A stretch of DNA of 64,000 bases from Alnus glutinosa. Lineage: Eukaryota > Streptophyta > Magnoliopsida > Fagales > Betulaceae. The number at the start of each line of letters is the position of its first letter. The stretch's first letter is position 1. Shown here in pieces: positions 58,339-64,000 of this stretch. The stretch is from the NCBI RefSeq assembly GCF_958979055.1, contig NC_084890.1:744001-808000 (forward strand). Direction: 5' to 3'. The translations under genes and the position numbers were made by a program. The notes beneath the pieces are model-generated. The model worked only from the letters and a program-made list of their open reading frames with translations, did not search any database and had not been told where the DNA came from.

Positions 58339-58947
58339 ATGGCGGCTCTACCGTGCGGAACGAAGAGAAACTTCGAACACGTCTCTCCATCTCCTCTTGT
58401 TTGGAAGAGGGTTCGCTATAACTCATCTTCTCCTTCGCCAATCAACACGCAACTTCCCTACATTAACAATTCAAACGCCGCCACAGAAAACCCAGCTTCT
58501 CCTGAAGAATTAGACTTCAAGAATGGCTTTGCGGCCGCCAAGAATGGCGTAGAATGGACGGATTCCCTTATCAAGAAACTTTTGGCTGCAACGAGCGTGG
58601 ATGAGGCCATGGTTTGCACTACAGGAGTGCTGGAGGAATTTGAAAGAACCGTGGGCGCACGGGTCAGTGCCCATCACAACAAGGAAATCATGGCGTTGAA
58701 AGAGCAAGTTGAACGGCTAACACAAGAAAACGCCATTGTGAAACGCGCGGTGGTCATCCAACATGAACGTCAGAAAGAGTACGAGAATAAGGACCGAGAG
58801 TTGCAGCATCTGAAGGAGGAGTTGGTGCCTCAGTACAAGGAGCAGTTGAGAACAATGGAGGTCAACAATTATGCCTTGTCAATGCATTTGAAGCAGGCTT
58901 GCCAAAACAGATCCATTCCCGGGGAATTTCATCCTCATGTCTTTTAA
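58339..58947 (+). CDS. Coiled-coil protein resembling the C-terminal part of plant CUE-domain proteins
   Basis: A 202-residue intronless frame. Residues 1-55 are polar with basic patches (CGTKRNFEHVSPSPLVWKRV). Residues 58-100 include GVEWTDSLIKKLLAATSVDEAM. A long coiled coil follows at about 105-175 (EIMALKEQVERLTQENAIVK, AVVIQHERQKEYENKDRELQ). The C-terminus is MEVNNYALSMHLKQA, then IPGEFHPHVF. The coiled coil and ending closely resemble plant proteins annotated as CUE-domain, ubiquitin-binding (At5g32440 and At1g80040 type, from memory). Those have a CUE domain between the basic N-terminus and the coiled coil, and are longer. Here that domain is missing, so ubiquitin binding is not expected. 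Intronless structure plus domain loss suggests a retrocopy or rearranged paralogue. The open frame and clean promoter suggest it may still be expressed. Confidence 0.78.
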   Translation: MAALPCGTKRNFEHVSPSPLVWKRVRYNSSSPSPINTQLPYINNSNAATENPASPEELDFKNGFAAAKNGVEWTDSLIKKLLAATSVDEAMVCTTGVLEEFERTVGARVSAHHNKEIMALKEQVERLTQENAIVKRAVVIQHERQKEYENKDRELQHLKEELVPQYKEQLRTMEVNNYALSMHLKQACQNRSIPGEFHPHVF

Positions 58948-59215
58948 TGTGATCAATTCTTTTGTATTCTTTACTTTCTTTTCGAGTTCTAAGAAAGTAA
59001 CCCCACGTTACTAAGGTTAATTGTGCCTAATTTTTCTTTTCAAAGGCAGTGGATCGATCAATGAAAAAGGATATATATATATATATATTTTATTTTTTTT
59101 ATTTTTACCTTTTACTTCTTCCCATAGAGTTACTTCTTTGATAGTTTGCTTTGGTTTGTGTCCTGTTTTTTTGTGTACACAATTGTCCTGATATCCGACG
59201 CCTAGTCCTACTCTT
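58948..59215 (+). other. 3' flank of the coiled-coil gene
   Basis: Probable 3' UTR with T-rich stretches and an AT run at 59,072-59,088. No further gene. Confidence 0.4.
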
Positions 59216-59219
59216 TTTT

Positions 59220-59549
59220 CATAGGGTTGTATAAGCGGTGATAATTAATGGTTATTGGCTAAAATTGATAACCGCAATCGCCTAACGCGGTTATTGAGTT
59301 TTAATAACTGTAACTACCTCTGCCTAAGCGGTTAGCGGTTATTATGCTTATAACCGGCGGTTTGAAAACCTCTTTTTAATTTGAGTTTTAGGCCAGTTTT
59401 TGGGCATGTTTTAATTTTTTTCAAAAAAAGAAGAATTTTTGGACTTTTTTGGTACAAAATTAACAAATCTAAATACAAATCCAAAATATCTATTAAAAAA
59501 AAAATACAAATCCAAAACATTACAAATACAAATAACTAAATACAAACAA

Positions 59550-59596
<47 letters not shown>

Positions 59597-59675
59597 GGGT
59601 AGGCGGTTATGCGGTTATAAGCAGTTAACGGTTGCGGAGCGATTATAACCACCCCGTTTGTACAAGCCTACTTTT
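59220..59675. mobile_element. GGTTAT-rich foldback transposon
   Basis: 'gttgtataagcggtgataat' at the left pairs with 'attataaccaccccgtttgtacaag' at the right. Both ends are filled with 'gcggttat' and 'ataaccgc' words around an AT-rich centre that holds an AT microsatellite (59,553-59,591). The same word type occurs in the tandem repeats at 13.9-15.1 kb. Probably hAT-like and non-autonomous. Confidence 0.6.
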
Positions 59676-60059
59676 TTAACACTTTAGATATGTAAATCTA
59701 CTAGGTCTCACATATTTAATAATAAAATTACTCATTAAAAAAAAAATCATAAAAGAATAAAATCAAACATGTTTCATTAAATATATAAATTGTGTGTTTT
59801 TTTTAAGACTTATAAAAGGGATGCTAAATAAATAAGTGATTGGTGTAATAAATGTTGTAATTAACCATGTGCTGCCGCGTGGCCCGTCTCTCAGACTCCC
59901 AGTTAAGGTGTGTAAAATATTACAAACCCCTAATGATTGCTAAAGTCCAATAGTTGAGGCGGTTGCCCGAAGACAGAAGGCATCTATTGGACTTGGTCCG
60001 GCCCATATCCCTGATGCCCGATACTAACATAGGTAACCTTTTCGTCAAGTCCACCTCGT

Positions 60060-60250
60060 AGGAAATTTCTTACAAATTAATTTATAAGAATTTTTTTATA
60101 ATTCACATATAAAAATGATATGTGTTTTTTAAGTATGTGAGAAGCATAAACTATTAAAACAATATGTGTTTCTCACATGTCAAGAGACACATGTCAATTT
60201 TACATATGATTTGTATAAAATTTCCTACAAATCAGTTTGTAAGAAATTTA
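60060..60250. mobile_element. MITE with 'atttcttacaaa' ends
   Basis: 'aaatttcttacaaattaatttataag' and 'ctacaaatcagtttgtaagaaattt' are inverted ends. Inner 'atatgtgttttttaag' and 'acatgtcaattttacatatg' partly pair. About 190 bp. Confidence 0.6.
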
Positions 60251-60659
60251 TGTCCTTTTAATATTAAAGAAATGGATCAGAATCCGGTGAAGTTATGTTT
60301 CCAGCTTCATAGAGAGGCGAGGTTCGAGGTCCACCTGTTTAGATAAATGAATTTTTGCATTTTAAGCTATTCGAAAAGGTAAACCCCGACTTGCACCTAT
60401 TCTATCTATTAAGCTGCTCATACTGCATGCAATACGGACAATTAATTCCACCAATTATTTTTGAGAAACAAATAGTCGGACGAAGAAGTGAGAAATTTTA
60501 GAAATTTGATCAATACAAGGGAGATCGTTTTATAATTTGTATGTTTCTTATTCTACTGTTCTTGATTGAAAATATTATTAGAACCTACAATATATCTTAC
60601 AATCTTTAAGAGTCAAAGATTTAACTAAATCAATATCCAATGGTATTAAAACTTTGGAA

Positions 60660-61590
60660 GGTCTGAAGTTTCTAGAGAGAGAGGGAGAGAAAAGTCATGA
60701 TCTTTGTTCGCCGAGGGGGAGGCTTCTCACCTCCCCCTCCTGGTGCTGGTGTTTTCCCTTAGCCTCTAGGGCTAGGCTAGGGTAGCTTTTGTTTCCCCCT
60801 GGCTTGTTTCCAGTGGTGGGTGGTCTCTTTCTCCAAGCCTTTAGGGCTGTTAGAGCTTTTGGTCCTCCCGGTGTTTAAATCGGTGGAGGTTGTTGGTGTT
60901 TTTTCTTTTGTTTTCCAGTTGTTTCTTGTTTGCAAGCAGATTTTTTCAGGTACTGGCCCGTGAAGCTCGATGGGTGTTGGTGGATTTCTGGTGGAGGTGT
61001 TTTCAAAGTTAGATCTATAATCCTTGGCTGATTTTTCTTCGACAAGAGCCTTCCAGTTGCGATTGCCGACCTTTTCCGATCAAGATGGTCACTCAACAAG
61101 ACTTTGCGAGTCGCTTCTATTCGGCGTGTGACCCACACACGCCGAGGGCTTAGCTGTTCAATTTTTGCGCGTGTGGGTTACGGCGTTCTTTTCTGGTCTT
61201 GAAAGGCGTCGATCTGTGTTCCTGAAGGTCGTCCGTTGTAAGGGGGTTCCCGGAGAAGGTGCGTGCTTTACACGCGCCGACTCCGGTGGTCGTTTTTCCC
61301 GATGCTTGTATTCTAGGGTTTCTGTTTGGTGTTTTTATGTAAATTCTTCCATTTGATCACAGTCTACCGTTTGGTAGCTGCTTTAAGCCAGGTTTTTCCT
61401 GGTTTAGTGGTAGAGATTATTTATCTCTAGTTCACTATCTTCGACATTCGGGGTCTGATTTCGCTTTCGGGCTTTGTGGTTGTATCTGGTGCTTTATTCT
61501 TTGTATTGGCTTTTTGTTTGTGTACCCCTTTAGGAATTGCTTCTCTGTAATGAAGAAGATGGCACTGTTTGTTAAAAAAAAAAAAAAAAA
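60660..61590 (+). mobile_element. Polyadenylated retroelement of about 930 bp, non-coding
   Basis: It ends in an A run at 61,574-61,592 that merges with the target duplication. AACTTTGGAA stands before (60,650-60,659) and after (61,591-61,600). Near the 5' end is an inverted pair 'gggggaggcttc' and 'cacctccccc'. The body is GC-richer than its flanks with repeated 'agggctaggctagggt' and 'tagggctgtta' words. It has no reverse transcriptase and no frame above 90 codons. Same general design as the element at 36,108-37,158. Confidence 0.7.
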
Positions 61591-62194
61591 AACTTTGGAA
61601 TCAATAATTAAATTCTTAACCAATTAAGTGACATCAAAATAAACACCACATCACGTGTTCGCTTCACAATAGGTGCGATGTGATCTTCTTTTCCTTTTTC
61701 TTTTGTTTTTAATTTTTCTAGTTGAACAAGGAAAAGGACTAGCGAAAGGAAAAAAATAATAAAACATCCGATGAGAAATCTGGTAACAATATAATTCAAA
61801 GACCAAACGTAACCCCAACATCAAAATGACGTCGTAGAAATGAAAATGTTGAGCATGATGTTACTGTAACTTTTTTCTGTGTCTTTCAAATATAAATGAC
61901 TTGTACTATGTCTTTCATATATATATATATATATATATATGTAACATTTTTCTTTTCAAGTGTAGGACATGGGCCTTGTCGTCATTTACCCCACCAATAA
62001 TACCATGCCAAGGATCACTCATGCAAGATTTCTGACGCTAACAAACAGCTAGAGAGAGAGAGACGAAAGAAATTAAATGGCAGGGTTAATGTGACATGTT
62101 TCTCCTGACCTTGAGCTACCATTAATGGGAGGAATTCCGTACATTGACTCAAGAGGAGGAGAGCCCGCTCTTTCCGTACCACTTAATTAGGTGG

Positions 62195-62400
62195 TCATAT
62201 TGAGTAACGTTAGAAGTATTACTTGTATTATTTATGTATCCCACTAAAAATGAGGTGGCTGGATAGCTTTTAAAATCACTATTAAGCTTGTGATTAATCA
62301 TTATTAAATTTTGATCAAATAATGATTTTAAAAGTCACCTTATTTTTTTGAAAGACATAAAAATGACATATGAGAAACTTATAGGATTAATATAAAAGCT
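62195..62400. mobile_element. MITE of the 'ttttaaaatcactatta' family
   Basis: 'gtattatttatgtatcccact' with 'gatagcttttaaaatcac' at the left pairs with 'gattttaaaagtcacctta' and 'gaaagacataaaaatgaca' at the right. Related to 44,490 and 50,690. Confidence 0.6.
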
Positions 62401-62473
62401 TAAATATGAAAAACTTAAGAAGTAAATTTGCATTCTAAAAGCAAGAACAATTAATTTTTTTGGAGTTTTTGGC

Positions 62474-63580
62474 AGATCCCTATACAACAAGCTTGCTCTT
62501 GGAGTTGGAAGAGATTGTTAAAACTCCATGATATTGCAAAATCGTTTATTCGGTTTAAGGTTGGCAATGGTAATAGGATTTTCTTGTGGTTTGATCAGTG
62601 GCATCCCTTTGGTTATTTGCTTGATAACCTTGGCCATCGGGTGGTATATGATGCTAGTTTTCCTGTTGGGGCAAAGCTGTCCACCATTATTAGAAATGGT
62701 TCTTGGTTTTGGCCTTACGCTCGTTCGGATACTATAGTTGCAATTCAAAGTAAACTTGCTGATGTGCCTATTGGGAAAACATATTTGCAGGTTTGGAAGT
62801 CCAGTAATGGTATTTATTCTTGTTATGCTACTTGGGAGTTATTGAGAGAGAAATGCCCTATTGTGGTATGGTGGAAGATTGTTTGGTTCTCCATGTCTAT
62901 TCCTAGACACTCCTTCATTCTTTAGTTGGTTTTCCGGGATGCTCTTGTAACTAAACAACGAATGTGTAGTTGGGGCTTTACAGGGCCTTCTAATTGTCTC
63001 TTTTGCCATGGATGTATTGAGAGCAGAGACCATCTTTTCTTTCTTTGTGGGTTTAGTCGAAGAATTTGGTTTGCTCTTATGAAGGCTTGTGGCTATTCTG
63101 ATCCTCCTTCAGACTGGGATTCAGTTGTGGTTTGGAGTGCTGCTAGGCTAAAGGGTAAAAGTTTAAAATCTTGTCTTGCAAAACTTTGTTTTGGAGCTTG
63201 CATCTATCATTTATGGAAACAACGAAATGCCCTGCTTCATGGCATTACTCCCAAAACTGAAGAAGCCATTGTTTGCCAGATTAGATGGGAAGTACGTTCC
63301 AAAATCTTGGCAAAAGTTTCGGTAAAACCAGTGGACAGAGATTTACCTCTTACTCTGCAGTGGAATCTTTTCCCTCTCTTGTAATTTGTTTCTGTTTGTG
63401 GTTGACTATTGACCGGTCGCTTGGCCTTGTAATGGTTGTTGTTTAGCTGGTTTTGTGATCTGTAGTTAGTGTGTTTCTTGGTTTAGGAAACGTGGGTCTA
63501 GGTAGCTGGAGTGACTTTCTGTATTGCTGAGTTTTGTTCTATAAAGGTCTTAATTCATCAAAATATATATATATATATAA
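62474..63580 (+). mobile_element. 5'-truncated LINE of a lineage without RNase H
   Basis: The frame from about 62,474 reads SWSWKRLLKLHD and continues into the zinc-binding zf-RVT domain. That includes FKVGNGNRIFLWFDQWHPFG, a stop at 62,923-62,925, then CLFCHGCIESRDHLFFLCGF and a short tail ending LQWNLFPLL at 63,384. It stops there, without the RNase H-like domain seen in the 15-21 kb LINE, so it belongs to another L1 lineage. A 3' UTR ends in an AT-rich tail near 63,560-63,580. Dead by truncation and nonsense. Confidence 0.82.
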
Positions 63581-63589
63581 AAAGCCTTA

Positions 63590-64000
63590 ATTAAATTTAT
63601 AATATTAAGCCTCAAAATCTAGGGAACGGCCCCTAGATGGCAGATAATTCCTTGGTCTCCCAAGCAAGGGGTGCATGTCATGAAGCCGTTAAGAGAATCT
63701 ACGAGCCATGTATATATGGAATCTTTCGAGTCATCGATATATCAAATAAATGGAGATATATATATATATATCAAATAGCTAGATTACAGATATCCATGCT
63801 GATGCTGTACAGCCTTTTCTAATCTTGGAATATTCTTGATTGAGAGTACTGTTAGAAAGATAAATTGACCTTTTCTGGTTTGAGAGAGCTAGGAAATTAT
63901 GAGGGCCGCCTATAAAAAATTTAGTCACATCTGATTACCAAACCAAAAGAATTATCAGTTTTACCTATTAAGGAATTACCCCAATTATATATTTGAGGTG
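63590..64000. other. Spacer at the window end
   Basis: Nothing recognisable; a short AT run lies at 63,757-63,771. Confidence 0.4.

Overview
The window reads as nuclear DNA of a flowering plant, probably a woody eudicot. The reasons are AT-rich intergenic DNA, GT-AG introns, plant-only protein families (F-box/FBA, TPK potassium channel, FAR1-related, DUF7722) and a dense set of plant transposons. The species cannot be named from the sequence. I saw no CRISPR array, operon, functional tRNA or rRNA gene.

Layout. From 0 to about 33 kb the window is a repeat-rich mosaic with one convincing host gene, an intact F-box protein at 6.66-7.81 kb. A block at 0.3-4.3 kb recurs in direct orientation at 24.6-28.0 kb. 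Smaller pieces recur in direct or inverted orientation: 6.35-6.55 with 32.36-32.55 kb, 11.45-12.6 with inverted 30.0-31.1 kb, and 21.48-21.76 with 29.18-29.44 kb. Each copy carries private insertions, so the paralogous copy serves as an 'empty site' that fixes the insertion boundaries. A nearly full-length L1-type LINE lies on the minus strand at 15.3-21.1 kb. Its ORF1 is intact, its start codon for ORF2 overlaps the ORF1 stop, and one frameshift breaks ORF2. Next to it is a 1.5 kb block flanked by 15-bp direct repeats that contains a palindrome of about 520 bp.

From 33 to 48 kb is the gene-bearing core: a small two-helix membrane protein (35.1 kb, +), a two-pore K+ channel of the TPK1 type (38.0-39.5 kb, -, two coding exons, EF hands) and a three-exon FAR1-related protein closely matching FRS10 (41.4-43.7 kb, +). 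The channel and FRS10 genes are head to head with about 1.9 kb between start codons, and each shows a likely 5'-UTR intron.

From 48 to 64 kb are a decayed small membrane-protein gene beside a GAGC-rich transposon, a 54-bp minisatellite, a DUF7722 gene (52.3 kb, -), and a tandem duplication (53.3-54.8 and 56.3-58.3 kb). The second copy of that duplication supplies the promoter and leader of an intronless 202-residue coiled-coil protein. That protein resembles the C-terminal part of plant CUE-domain proteins. Two solo LTRs with 5-bp target duplications (33.1 and 57.1 kb), two polyadenylated retroelements of about 1 kb without a convincing ORF (36.1 and 60.7 kb), a tRNA-derived SINE and many MITEs fill the rest.

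The genes do not form a pathway. The interest lies in nested insertions dated by duplicated empty sites, the duplicated promoter that has lost its start codon, the inverted-repeat block at 22 kb and the unclassified retroelements. No clearly new biochemical system is evident.
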